From: Bacteroidales bacterium
GTDB taxonomy: Bacteria > Bacteroidota > Bacteroidia > Bacteroidales > UBA12077
Assembly: GCA_019038645.1 (NCBI GenBank)
Contig: JAHOYT010000006.1
Location: forward strand, 1-48,250
Length of the DNA stretch: 48,250 nt
Direction: 5' to 3'
A program made the position numbers and the translations under genes. The notes below the pieces were generated by a model. The model had not been told where the DNA came from and made no database searches. It worked only from the letters and a program-made list of their open reading frames with translations. Positions 24,833-32,836 of this stretch are shown here, one piece after another; position 1 is the first letter of the stretch, and each line of letters opens with the position of its first letter.

Positions 24833-25396
24833 ATGTATGATCAGACAAAAATAATTGATGCACTTGCTTTTGCTGCCCATCGTCACAAAAATCAAACCCG
24901 AAAAGGAGCTGATAAAATCCCGTATATAAATCACCCTGTTAAGGTTGCAAAATTATTATCTGATTTTGGAGAAGATGATCCGGATTTAATTATTTCTGCA
25001 TTATTACATGATGTTGTTGAAGATACAACCAAAAATGAAGAGGAAATTCGCGAAACGTCGAATATAATTCTTGAGAAATTTGGTGAAAATGTTTTACTAA
25101 CAGTGCTCGAAGTTTCTGACAATAAGAATTTACCTGTTGAGGAGCGTAAAAGATTACAGATTGTTCACACTCCTTTGCTTTCCGACAGAGCCAAAAAGCT
25201 AAAAATTGCTGATAAAATTTGTAATATTCTCGATATTAAGAACGATCCGCCGGAAAACTGGCCTTTACAAAGAAAACTGTCATATCTCGATTGGTCAAAA
25301 CAAGTCGCTAATGGAGCAAAAGGTTTAAACAAAAAGCTTGACCATTATTTTGTTCAGGTATATAATGAGGTGTATACTTTATTAAAAAATTCTTAA
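24833..25396 (+). CDS. HD-domain (p)ppGpp hydrolase-like protein (small alarmone hydrolase)
   Basis: This 187-aa protein is a single HD domain of the RelA/SpoT hydrolase type. It has AAHRHKNQTRKGADKIPYINHP (His34), ALLHDVVEDT with His59-Asp60 and Glu63-Asp64, and the closing Asp127 in KIADKICNI. The length is close to MESH1-like hydrolases (about 180 aa) and there is no synthetase, TGS or ACT domain. It probably lowers (p)ppGpp by removing the 3' pyrophosphate with Mn2+; some relatives act on NADPH or other nucleotides. It stands alone, followed by a fragment of an NhaC gene on the other strand that overlaps its stop codon. Confidence 0.85.
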   Translation: MYDQTKIIDALAFAAHRHKNQTRKGADKIPYINHPVKVAKLLSDFGEDDPDLIISALLHDVVEDTTKNEEEIRETSNIILEKFGENVLLTVLEVSDNKNLPVEERKRLQIVHTPLLSDRAKKLKIADKICNILDIKNDPPENWPLQRKLSYLDWSKQVANGAKGLNKKLDHYFVQVYNEVYTLLKNS

Positions 25397-25440
25397 AAGG
25401 GCTTTATCGCAAATTTCGCTATTAAAAAAAGTACAAATAA
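25393..25440 (-). pseudogene. fragment of the 3' end of an NhaC-type antiporter gene
   Basis: Reading the minus strand from 25440 gives LFVLFLIAKFAIKPF then stop. The intact NhaC at 27851-29806 ends LFALFLIVKFAGKSY then stop. Over about 33 nt (25409-25441 against 27867-27899) 29 bases match, and the frame and stop codon position agree. Upstream of 25440 the frame stays hydrophobic but similarity fades. This looks like the tail left by a lost or rearranged NhaC copy. Confidence 0.5.
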
Positions 25441-25620
25441 TTGGGATGAGAAGCATATTGTAATAAATTTTAAAAAAATATTTACATCCGGTAATAACAA
25501 TAAGAAATAAATTGTAAATTTGTTATTATACCTCAAAGTCTTAAATGATTAGTCTGGTTTTTTATCGCTTTCAAGTACCTGGATATACAAAAAACTACAA
25601 ACGCAATAATTAACAGAGAT

Positions 25621-26370
25621 ATGAAAATTAAATTTAAAATTCTAACAGGATTTCTTCTCATCATTATTATGCTTTTAATAGCAGGCGCAATGTCAATTTA
25701 TGAATTTTCGCGAATTGGGAAATCCGTGAGAGCATTAATTGACGACAACTATAAAACAATTGAAGCTTCTAAAACTATGATTGTTGCATTAGAAAGAGAA
25801 GACAGTGGTATTCTTCTTTTAATATCCGGTAAATGGAAAGCAGGACGCCGGATTTTACAATCGGCTGACAGTTTATTTTTATCTGCTTTTGATACTGCGA
25901 AAAACAATCTTACAGAGGAAGATGAAGATATACATATTGAAAAAATTGAAACATCATATTTAAAATTTAAAGATAAATGGGAACCACCAATAGTAGGGAC
26001 AAATAAAGAGAACAGTATAAATTGGTATTTTACCGAAGTGCACATGAATTTTATTGAAGTAAAATCAGAAATAGAAGCTCTAATGACTTTAAATCAAGAT
26101 AGTATGCATCTAGAGGCATCAGAACTGAAAGAGCAGGCACACAGGGCTATAATGCCAGGCATTGTTGCAATTGCATCTGCACTTATTTTATTGGTGTTGT
26201 TTAATTTTTTTATAGGAAATATTTTAGTTAAACCAATTAAAAAATTAATCAATTCTGTAAAGGGATATCATTTATTATCACAAGAATTCAATGCCGATAT
26301 ATCAAATCATGATGAATTTAAAATACTCGAAAACGAAATTCAGGAGTTAATCCAACGATTGAAGAAATAA
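25621..26370 (+). CDS. membrane sensor protein with HAMP domain but no kinase
   Basis: This 249-aa protein has a first membrane helix (about 8-26) and a periplasmic helical domain (about 27-176). A second helix (about 177-199) and a HAMP-like segment follow, starting ILVKPIKKLINSVKGY. The periplasmic part, with DDNYKTIEASKTMIVALERE and GILLLISG, resembles KinB-type and four-helix-bundle sensor domains of histidine kinases. The protein ends 50 residues after the second helix, so no kinase, methyl-accepting or cyclase output exists. Only 3 nt separate its stop from the trkH start, so the two are co-expressed. Direct control of the potassium transporter by HAMP movement is a plausible but unproven reading. 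Confidence 0.72.
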   Translation: MKIKFKILTGFLLIIIMLLIAGAMSIYEFSRIGKSVRALIDDNYKTIEASKTMIVALEREDSGILLLISGKWKAGRRILQSADSLFLSAFDTAKNNLTEEDEDIHIEKIETSYLKFKDKWEPPIVGTNKENSINWYFTEVHMNFIEVKSEIEALMTLNQDSMHLEASELKEQAHRAIMPGIVAIASALILLVLFNFFIGNILVKPIKKLINSVKGYHLLSQEFNADISNHDEFKILENEIQELIQRLKK

Positions 26371-26373
26371 AAA

Positions 26374-27813
26374 ATGAGAACTGAAATAGTAATAAGGCAT
26401 ATTGGAATGGTGTTAATGTTTAACGCTATATTTTTGTTTATTTCCTTTTTAATATCACTTTTCTTATCAGAGACTTCGGCTGTACCTTTGTTATATAGTT
26501 CACTTATTGCATTAGTGTTCGGACTTTTTCCCTTAATTTATGTACAACCGTCTAATTATATATCAATACTGGAAGGTACTTCAATAGTTGTATTCGGTTG
26601 GATTGCTACCTGCCTAGTTGGCTCTCTGCCATATGTTTTATGGAGTAGTGAATTTTCATTTATTAATGCCTGGTTTGAAAGTGTGTCTGGGTTTACAACA
26701 ACAGGTTCAACAATAATTACTGACATAGAAATTATCCCGAAAGGTTTGCTTTTCTGGCGTTCATCAACTCACTGGATTGGTGGGATAGGAGTAATATTAT
26801 TTACTATTCTGATTCTGCCGGGTTCAAATACTTCTAAATTAGTTTTGCTGAATACAGAAATGTCAGCTTTGGCTAAAAATAATTTTAAATTCAGAGCAAA
26901 GGAAATTTTAAGGATATTATTGTATGTATATTTAGGTTTAACGATTCTTGAAACCATCCTGCTCAATATAGCAGGCATGTCTTTTTTTGATGCAATAAAT
27001 CACTCTTTTGCAACTATTGCAACAGGAGGATTTTCCACAAAGAACCTAAGTATTGCATATTACAACAGTATATCAATTGAAGTCATAATTATGGTATTTA
27101 TGGTTTTTTCAGGAGTTCATTTTGGATTAATTTTTAATACTGTGTTGGGAAAAAAGAATAATATCTTTAAATCATACATTTTTAAGGTTTTTATTACATT
27201 TCTTATGGCAGGTATTCTGGTAGTTTCTTTAAAACTATACTTTTCTGATATGTATCCTTGGTGGCAGTCGGTTCGTTATGCGGCATTTCAGGTCTTGTCA
27301 TTAGGAACCACAACGGGTTTTGCAACAACTGATACAGCAAATTGGCCAGGCTTTACTCAAATAATTTTAATTTATTTTACTATCCAATGCGCAATGATGG
27401 GTTCTACATCAGGAGGCCTGAAATTTGACAGAGTTTTTATTTTCTTTAAAGCAATTGTTAAACAGATAAAATCAATTCAACATCCACATGCAGTAATTTC
27501 GTTAAAAGTTGATGGTAATTCCATTAATGAAAAAACTGAAATTCATACAATGGTTTTTATAATTCTATACCTGGGTATAATTTTTATTACTACTGCATTA
27601 CTAACATTTTTTGATGTTGACAGTTTTACTGCATTTTCAAGCTCAGCAGCAACTATTGGAAATGTTGGTCCGGGATTTGGGGATGTTAGTTCATTGGGCA
27701 ACTATAGCAATTTACCTGATCCCGGAAAATTTATTTTAACGATTAACATGCTTTTAGGCCGTCTTGAAATTTTTGGAATAATTTCATTATTGTTCATAAA
27801 ATCATGGAAGTAA
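26374..27813 (+). CDS. trkH: TrkH-family potassium uptake protein
   Basis: This 479-aa protein has the four-pore-loop plan of Trk/Ktr/HKT transporters. The selectivity-filter segments are SGFTTTGST (about 105-113), ATIATGGFSTKN (213-224), GTTTGFATTD (311-320) and AATIGNVGPGFG (425-436), each with the filter glycine. The length is normal and about ten to twelve helices are present. Trk channels usually need the cytoplasmic NAD/ATP-binding ring protein TrkA; none is adjacent. Instead a kinase-less membrane sensor is fused into the same transcript 3 nt upstream. An NhaC antiporter is convergent 37 nt downstream, making this a cation-homeostasis block. Confidence 0.93.
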   Translation: MRTEIVIRHIGMVLMFNAIFLFISFLISLFLSETSAVPLLYSSLIALVFGLFPLIYVQPSNYISILEGTSIVVFGWIATCLVGSLPYVLWSSEFSFINAWFESVSGFTTTGSTIITDIEIIPKGLLFWRSSTHWIGGIGVILFTILILPGSNTSKLVLLNTEMSALAKNNFKFRAKEILRILLYVYLGLTILETILLNIAGMSFFDAINHSFATIATGGFSTKNLSIAYYNSISIEVIIMVFMVFSGVHFGLIFNTVLGKKNNIFKSYIFKVFITFLMAGILVVSLKLYFSDMYPWWQSVRYAAFQVLSLGTTTGFATTDTANWPGFTQIILIYFTIQCAMMGSTSGGLKFDRVFIFFKAIVKQIKSIQHPHAVISLKVDGNSINEKTEIHTMVFIILYLGIIFITTALLTFFDVDSFTAFSSSAATIGNVGPGFGDVSSLGNYSNLPDPGKFILTINMLLGRLEIFGIISLLFIKSWK

Positions 27814-27850
27814 ATAAAATATTTGTGCATTTAGCTTATAAACAACATAA

Positions 27851-29806
27851 CTAATAGGATTTTCCTGCAAATTTCACAATTAAGAAAAGTGCAAATAATC
27901 CTGTCGGGAATAATATCCACGATGATATTCCAAAAGCAGCAGGAATAGTACCAATTAAGATTGAGACACCACCAACAGTTAGGGCATAAGGTAATTGAGT
28001 CCTTACATGTTCGATATGATTACACGAACTTGCCAATGAGCTTAAGATTGTCGTATCAGAGATCGGTGAACAATGGTCTCCCATAACTGATCCGGCTAAT
28101 ACCGCAGAAACTACATTATAAAAAATAGCTAATGACTCTGCATGATCCAGACCTGAATTTTGAGCAATAAGCCATGAAGCTGGTAAAATTAACGGATATA
28201 AAATGGCCATTGTTCCCCAGGATGATCCTGTTGAAAATGCAACCAGTGCTCCCAGAATAAATGTAAAAGCAGGAATAAATTGTGGAGCAATATTTATACT
28301 TACAAGGCTCTGTGAAATAAAATCAGCAGTATGTAAATGCTTTGTTACCAAGGCAATTGACCATGCTAAAATTAAGATGACAATTGCCGTTAACATGGTT
28401 CTGAAACCATTTATCATGCTGTCAATAGTATCTTTTAAGTTCAGAATTTTTTGTATTAGTGTAAGTAGAATAGCTGCCAGTACTCCTGAAATAGATGACC
28501 ATAAAAGTGCCTTATAAGAATCACTATTACCAATAACAGTTGATAATTTATTTGAAAAGGACAATGCACCATCATGCCACACTGATTGATCCCAACCTGT
28601 ATACAACAATCCGGCAAAGGTTCCGAATATTACAATAAAAACAGGTATTGCAGCATTATACCATCGTGGGTTTATATGTTCAGAAACTTCTAATTCATTA
28701 AGTTTATTGGAGAAAGTATTACTATCATCATTTATGAGGTTAGCATCCGAATTTCTGGCCTTTTTTTCTGCATGATACATTGGTCCGAAATCAACTTGTT
28801 TTCGAATCAGAATTAAAATAAATAGTAAAGCAAAAATTGGGTAAAAAGAATAACTGAGCGAACTAAGAAAAATACCGTAGGCACTTTCTGTTAACCCAAT
28901 AGTGTTTATGCCGTCCTGAATATAACTAAGCTCAGCTCCAATCCAGGTTGTTACAAACGCAATTGCTGTAATAGGTGCTGCCGTAGAATCAACAATATAT
29001 GCCAGTTTTTCGCGGCTTATCTTCAGTTTGTCAGTTACCGGACGCATTGTATTACCAACAACCAGGGTATTTGCATAATCATCAAAAAATATGGCTATAC
29101 CTAATAACCATGTTACAAATTGACCTGAACGCGGACTGTTTGCATATTTCGATAAAATATTAACGACTCCTTTCATTCCGCCATTCCGTGTAATTATATT
29201 TACCATAGCACCAATAAGCATCGAAAATATAATAATCGCCATATGACCGCTTTCCGATAAAGCTTCAATAATATATGTATCAGCTATTGCAAATATTCCT
29301 TTAAAAACTGCCAGAAAAAGATTTGTGTCCTGATACCAGAACATCGTTGCAGTGCCAACAAGAATTCCAATAAACAAAGCTGTAAAAACTTCTTTAAATA
29401 TAAGTGCAAACAATATTGCGATTAAAGGTGGAATTACTGAAAACCATAATGGAATTGGATTGATTTTTTTTGAAAAGGTAAAACCTGATATTTCAATTTT
29501 AAAATTTTGTTTTTCGGTAAACTTATATTTAAATTCTGCAGATCCTTTGGATACTCTTGCAACAATTGGTTTGCCGTTTACTTTTATGGTTACAGGATAT
29601 CCTTCAAATGTTTTTCTGAATTCGGGGTTTTTGAAATGAACTGTAACCTTTGCTTCCACGCCTTTCATAATAACGTTTGTCATTTCAACTGTGACATCTT
29701 TTTCAGAAAGTTGTGGACCTTCAGGAATGTCATTAGAATAACAATTAAAAGAAACAAGGACTAAACCCAGAAATAAGAACAGAAGTTTTTTTAACACAGA
29801 ATTCAT
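27851..29806 (-). CDS. NhaC-family Na+/H+ antiporter with an N-terminal periplasmic domain
   Basis: The ATG at 29806 gives 651 aa; the TTG 6 nt upstream is unlikely. Residues 1-25 look like a signal peptide. Residues 26-115 form a beta-rich domain with KVTVHFKNPEF and TIKVNGKPIVARV, which should sit outside the inner membrane. The antiporter core follows from about 125 with about twelve helices. Core motifs include FFDDYANTLVVGNTMRPVTD and DSTAAPITAIAFVTTWIGAE (about 245-300), and SVMGDHCSPISDTTILSS near 590. NhaC carriers exchange sodium, or other substrates such as lactate/malate in relatives, for protons. The fused beta domain is the unusual part. It is convergent with trkH, and a fragment of a related 3' end lies at 25393-25440. 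Confidence 0.88.
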   Translation of the reverse strand: MNSVLKKLLFLFLGLVLVSFNCYSNDIPEGPQLSEKDVTVEMTNVIMKGVEAKVTVHFKNPEFRKTFEGYPVTIKVNGKPIVARVSKGSAEFKYKFTEKQNFKIEISGFTFSKKINPIPLWFSVIPPLIAILFALIFKEVFTALFIGILVGTATMFWYQDTNLFLAVFKGIFAIADTYIIEALSESGHMAIIIFSMLIGAMVNIITRNGGMKGVVNILSKYANSPRSGQFVTWLLGIAIFFDDYANTLVVGNTMRPVTDKLKISREKLAYIVDSTAAPITAIAFVTTWIGAELSYIQDGINTIGLTESAYGIFLSSLSYSFYPIFALLFILILIRKQVDFGPMYHAEKKARNSDANLINDDSNTFSNKLNELEVSEHINPRWYNAAIPVFIVIFGTFAGLLYTGWDQSVWHDGALSFSNKLSTVIGNSDSYKALLWSSISGVLAAILLTLIQKILNLKDTIDSMINGFRTMLTAIVILILAWSIALVTKHLHTADFISQSLVSINIAPQFIPAFTFILGALVAFSTGSSWGTMAILYPLILPASWLIAQNSGLDHAESLAIFYNVVSAVLAGSVMGDHCSPISDTTILSSLASSCNHIEHVRTQLPYALTVGGVSILIGTIPAAFGISSWILFPTGLFALFLIVKFAGKSY

Positions 29807-30052
29807 TAGCAACTATTTTTTGAAAAAATACATCTCTAAATTAGAGAAAAAAATGAAATTAATTCTTTTTTTGACATTGTACTTTTAATTTGGTTTAAGT
29901 TTAATATAAAAGTGGTGTCTTTTTCGTAGAAAAATAAGTGCTGTTGATTGTAAATTCTTTTGATTATTAATCTGTTAATAATAGTTAAAACTTAGGCTTA
30001 TTTTTTGACATTTACTAAAAAAAGGATTAATTTAGGGTTATATATTTGAATT

Positions 30053-30646
30053 ATGGGAATATATCTGGATTTTGATTTTCTGAAAATTGAGCACGAAAAC
30101 CCTGCACCAAAGCAAGGTCGTATCCTTATTTCAGAACCTTTGCTATCCGATACATATTTTAAGCGCTCTGTTATACTTATTACCGAACATTCTGATAAAG
30201 GTTCCGTTGGATTTGTGTTAAATAAACCTGTGGATGTACCAGTAAACGAACTGTTATCTGATTTTCCTGATTTTAATTCTAAAGTGTATGTTGGAGGTCC
30301 TGTTGCGAAAGATACAATTCATTTCTTGCATACTCTTGGCGAACTCGTTCCGGATTCTGTACACGTAATCGATGATATATACTGGGGAGGCGATTTTGAT
30401 GTTTTAAAGGAATTAATAAACGAAAGTATAGTTGATTATTCTCAGGTACGTTTTTTTCTTGGTTATTCTGGTTGGAGCGCAAATCAATTGGAAACTGAAA
30501 TCGAAGATAATGCATGGCTGGTATCTGAAGCCGATTCTTCAAAAATCATGTCAGCAGATAAAGATATTTGGAAAAAAACGTTGAATCACTTAGGAAAAAA
30601 ATATAAAGTTTGGTCAAATTTCCCGGAAAATCCTGCAATGAACTGA
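30053..30646 (+). CDS. yqgE: YqgE/AlgH family protein
   Basis: This 197-aa cytosolic protein matches the YqgE/AlgH family. It has PKQGRILISEPLLSDTYFKRSVILITEH and GSVGFVLNKP near the N-terminus, then YVGGPVAKDTIHFLHT and RFFLGYSGWSANQLETEI. The family is widespread, and its molecular function is unsettled; the AlgH name comes from a role in alginate regulation in Pseudomonas. The first 15 residues are a short extension typical of Bacteroidota members. A TATATTTG box at 30041-30048 is only 5 nt before the ATG and so too close to be a normal promoter. The gene is convergent with, and abuts, the class IV aminotransferase. Confidence 0.92.
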   Translation: MGIYLDFDFLKIEHENPAPKQGRILISEPLLSDTYFKRSVILITEHSDKGSVGFVLNKPVDVPVNELLSDFPDFNSKVYVGGPVAKDTIHFLHTLGELVPDSVHVIDDIYWGGDFDVLKELINESIVDYSQVRFFLGYSGWSANQLETEIEDNAWLVSEADSSKIMSADKDIWKKTLNHLGKKYKVWSNFPENPAMN

Positions 30647-31516
30647 TCAGGTTTTTTTTGGCTTACTAAAAGCAATCATATTTAATTTATCGGTAAGTTT
30701 TTTTGCATTATGATTATAATAGCGCTTTTCTTTATAAGCTAAAACCCATTTTATTCCTGAAATACTATTCGTAAAAAAAACTTCACTTGCATTAAGTAAT
30801 TGTTCTTCTTTAACCGATGATTCATGACTTATTTTGAAACCAACAGAATCGGCAATTTCAAGAATTTGCTTACGCATTATTCCTGCAACAGGTCCGTCTT
30901 GTAATGGTGGAGTATACAGTGTTTCGCCTTTGATGAGGAATATGTTTGAACTAATTCCTTCAACAATATTTCCGTTGTCGTTTACTAATAAGCAATCATC
31001 CAGATTTTTTTCCTTAGCATATTGCCCGGCCATTACATAAAGCAATGCATTGGACGTTTTCAAATTTGAAAACTGATTAACAGGTTTTTTAATTTCATTA
31101 TACAAATCTATTGTTAATCCTTTTTGATTTAATTCGTAATAATCATTTTCTATAAATTCCGTTTCTGCTACATAAGAAATGTTGTTATCTGCCGGTGTAT
31201 ATTTTCCTCCTGTATTCCTGAAAATACTTAATCGAATTCGTACACCCTGATAAAGCTTATTTTTATGCAAAAGTTTTATAATTTCTTTCTCCAGAAAACC
31301 GGATTCAATAATAGTTGGAATTTCCATTTTTAAAACTTGCATACCATATTTCAGACGAATCATATGATCTTCAAAAAACTGAATCTCAGTACCGTTGGCA
31401 TGCATTGTTTCAAACAGAGCATCACCATAACAAAAAGCTCTGTTTCCGGGTTTTAATCCAAAATCATCTTTAAAATGATATTCGCCATTGTATAATATAA
31501 ATGAGTTAACGGGCAC
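30647..31516 (-). CDS. class IV PLP enzyme (branched-chain aminotransferase / aminodeoxychorismate lyase-like)
   Basis: This 289-aa protein belongs to fold-type IV PLP enzymes. It begins GNRAFCYGDALFETMHANG and has the Lys-containing NLKTSNALLYVMA strand region. EGISSNIFLIKGETLYTPPL and DGPVAGIMRKQILEIA are the phosphate- and substrate-binding signatures. D-amino acid, branched-chain and aminodeoxychorismate enzymes share this pattern; the length and FETM motif fit PabC-like lyases (folate synthesis) best, but I would not assign one activity. It is the last gene of the minus-strand run from AMP nucleosidase, separated from gmhB by a 193-nt gap that contains an inverted repeat. Confidence 0.85.
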   Translation of the reverse strand: MPVNSFILYNGEYHFKDDFGLKPGNRAFCYGDALFETMHANGTEIQFFEDHMIRLKYGMQVLKMEIPTIIESGFLEKEIIKLLHKNKLYQGVRIRLSIFRNTGGKYTPADNNISYVAETEFIENDYYELNQKGLTIDLYNEIKKPVNQFSNLKTSNALLYVMAGQYAKEKNLDDCLLVNDNGNIVEGISSNIFLIKGETLYTPPLQDGPVAGIMRKQILEIADSVGFKISHESSVKEEQLLNASEVFFTNSISGIKWVLAYKEKRYYNHNAKKLTDKLNMIAFSKPKKT

Positions 31517-31581
31517 TTTTTATATAGTTTAAGGTTCCAGTTTGTATTTAAATTGTATGTTTTTGATGAAAATTACAAAAA

Positions 31582-31706
31582 ACAAACTCCAAAGTACAAA
31601 TAAATAACAATAACCAAATAAACACAAAAGGTAAAATCAAATGCTTTTTAGAGTTTGAAATTTATAACATTGGATTTTAATTGCAATTTGTATTTTGAGA
31701 TTTGTT
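31582..31706. repeat. AT-rich inverted repeat resembling the arms of the IVP cassettes
   Basis: The arm at 31582-31602 and its partner at 31686-31706 match as inverted copies at 17 of 21 positions, 19 if G-T wobbles are allowed. The composition (aacaaactccaaagtacaaat) resembles, without matching, the arms at 1670-2168 and 3895-4136. The 83-nt interior has no reading frame. It lies directly after the gmhB stop codon. Confidence 0.35.
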
Positions 31707-31709
31707 ATT

Positions 31710-32198
31710 TTATTTATTTATTATTTGATCAACATATTTTTCAATATTTTCATTTAATCCGACTTTTATTCCTTTTACACCGGCCTTTTCGGCTGCTTCC
31801 ACATCGCGCATTTTATCACCTATCATATATGATTTTTCGGGATCAATATCAAAACGTGCAATTGCTTTTTCAATTAGTAATGAGTTTGGTTTTCTGCAAA
31901 TGCAATTTTCATTCACACTATGATGCGGACAATAATATATTTCTGTTAGCTGAACGTTTTCCTTTTCAAGTTCATCAGCTAAATATATATGAATAACTTC
32001 AACATGATCGCTGGAATATATCTGTTTTGAAATACCTCCCTGGTTAGTTATTAAGATTAAAAGAAAGCCATTTTCGTGCAAACGTTTCAGGTTTCGAATT
32101 ACTCCTTCGTTAATTTTAAATTCCTCAAGTCTGAAAGTATAATCTCCGGGATCAAAATTTATTACTCCGTCTCTGTCAAGAAAAACAGCTTTATTCAT
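31710..32198 (-). CDS. gmhB: D-glycero-D-manno-heptose 1,7-bisphosphate 7-phosphatase-like HAD enzyme
   Basis: This 162-aa HAD phosphatase has the nucleophile motif FLDRDGVIN (Asp8, Asp10), LITNQGGISK for motif II and GDKMRDVEAAEKAG (127-140) for motif IV. The zinc loop that distinguishes GmhB and HisB phosphatases is present: Cys90-Pro-His-His, then Cys99 and Cys101. The enzyme removes the 7-phosphate in ADP-heptose synthesis for lipopolysaccharide core. A histidinol-phosphatase role is possible, but no his gene is nearby. It is 6 nt downstream of the rhomboid gene in the minus-strand operon. Confidence 0.88.
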   Translation of the reverse strand: MNKAVFLDRDGVINFDPGDYTFRLEEFKINEGVIRNLKRLHENGFLLILITNQGGISKQIYSSDHVEVIHIYLADELEKENVQLTEIYYCPHHSVNENCICRKPNSLLIEKAIARFDIDPEKSYMIGDKMRDVEAAEKAGVKGIKVGLNENIEKYVDQIINK

Positions 32199-32204
32199 GA
32201 TTCG

Positions 32205-32825
32205 TTATAAAAAATTAAATAATTGCCCTAAAAATACATTAATAAGTTTGGGTTCTAAAATAAGCGGGAAAAGAAAACCAAAAACAGCACCAATAAAATG
32301 AGCATCGTGATTAATATTATCATTGTTACGTTTACTCATATATTGCGAATAAACTAGGTACAATACTCCAAATACAATTCCAGGAATAGGAATTACTGCA
32401 TAAAAATATAATTTAGCTAATGGCTGAAAAAAAATACTAGTAAAAACTACAGCAGAAACTGCACCCGAAGCACCCACTGAATTGTACATGTAATCGTCTT
32501 TGTGATTTTTAATGCTCGTAACCGTTGCAAAAACCATACTTGCAAAATATAAAATAACGAATGATAATACAGGTGATTTTATTATTCCTTCTGCGGCAAG
32601 TTGTTTAAAGATATTTTCAACAGCACTTCCGAAAGAAAACAAAACGAACATATTAATAAACAAATGAACCCAATCAGCATGAATAAAACCGTGAGAAATT
32701 ATTCTGTACCATTCCTTTTTATGATAAACTGCATATGGGTTTAGCTGAAGTTTTTCAAATATATCGCGACGATTGAATGCTATAATGGAAATAATTGAGG
32801 TGATAGCAATAAGTAAAATAGTCAT
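32205..32825 (-). CDS. rhomboid-family intramembrane serine protease
   Basis: This 206-aa membrane protein has six hydrophobic segments. The catalytic dyad is complete: Ser120 in GASGAVSA and His176 in HFIGAVFGF. The conserved WVHLFINMF in the second helix carries His54 and Asn58, which stabilise the oxyanion. Rhomboids cut membrane proteins within or near a transmembrane helix; the substrate is not known. There is no extra cytosolic domain. It lies between holA (11 nt upstream) and gmhB (6 nt downstream) in a compact minus-strand run, which says little about its substrate. Confidence 0.9.
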   Translation of the reverse strand: MTILLIAITSIISIIAFNRRDIFEKLQLNPYAVYHKKEWYRIISHGFIHADWVHLFINMFVLFSFGSAVENIFKQLAAEGIIKSPVLSFVILYFASMVFATVTSIKNHKDDYMYNSVGASGAVSAVVFTSIFFQPLAKLYFYAVIPIPGIVFGVLYLVYSQYMSKRNNDNINHDAHFIGAVFGFLFPLILEPKLINVFLGQLFNFL

Positions 32826-32836
32826 TGAGTAAAATA

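Noticed and set aside
30041-30048. TATATTTG as a promoter -7 box for yqgE
   Set aside because: It lies 5 nt before the ATG with no TTTG at -33; more likely chance in AT-rich DNA.
31655-31996. 113-codon plus-strand open frame
   Set aside because: It runs antisense through gmhB and the inverted repeat and has no recognisable domain; gmhB is clearly the real gene.
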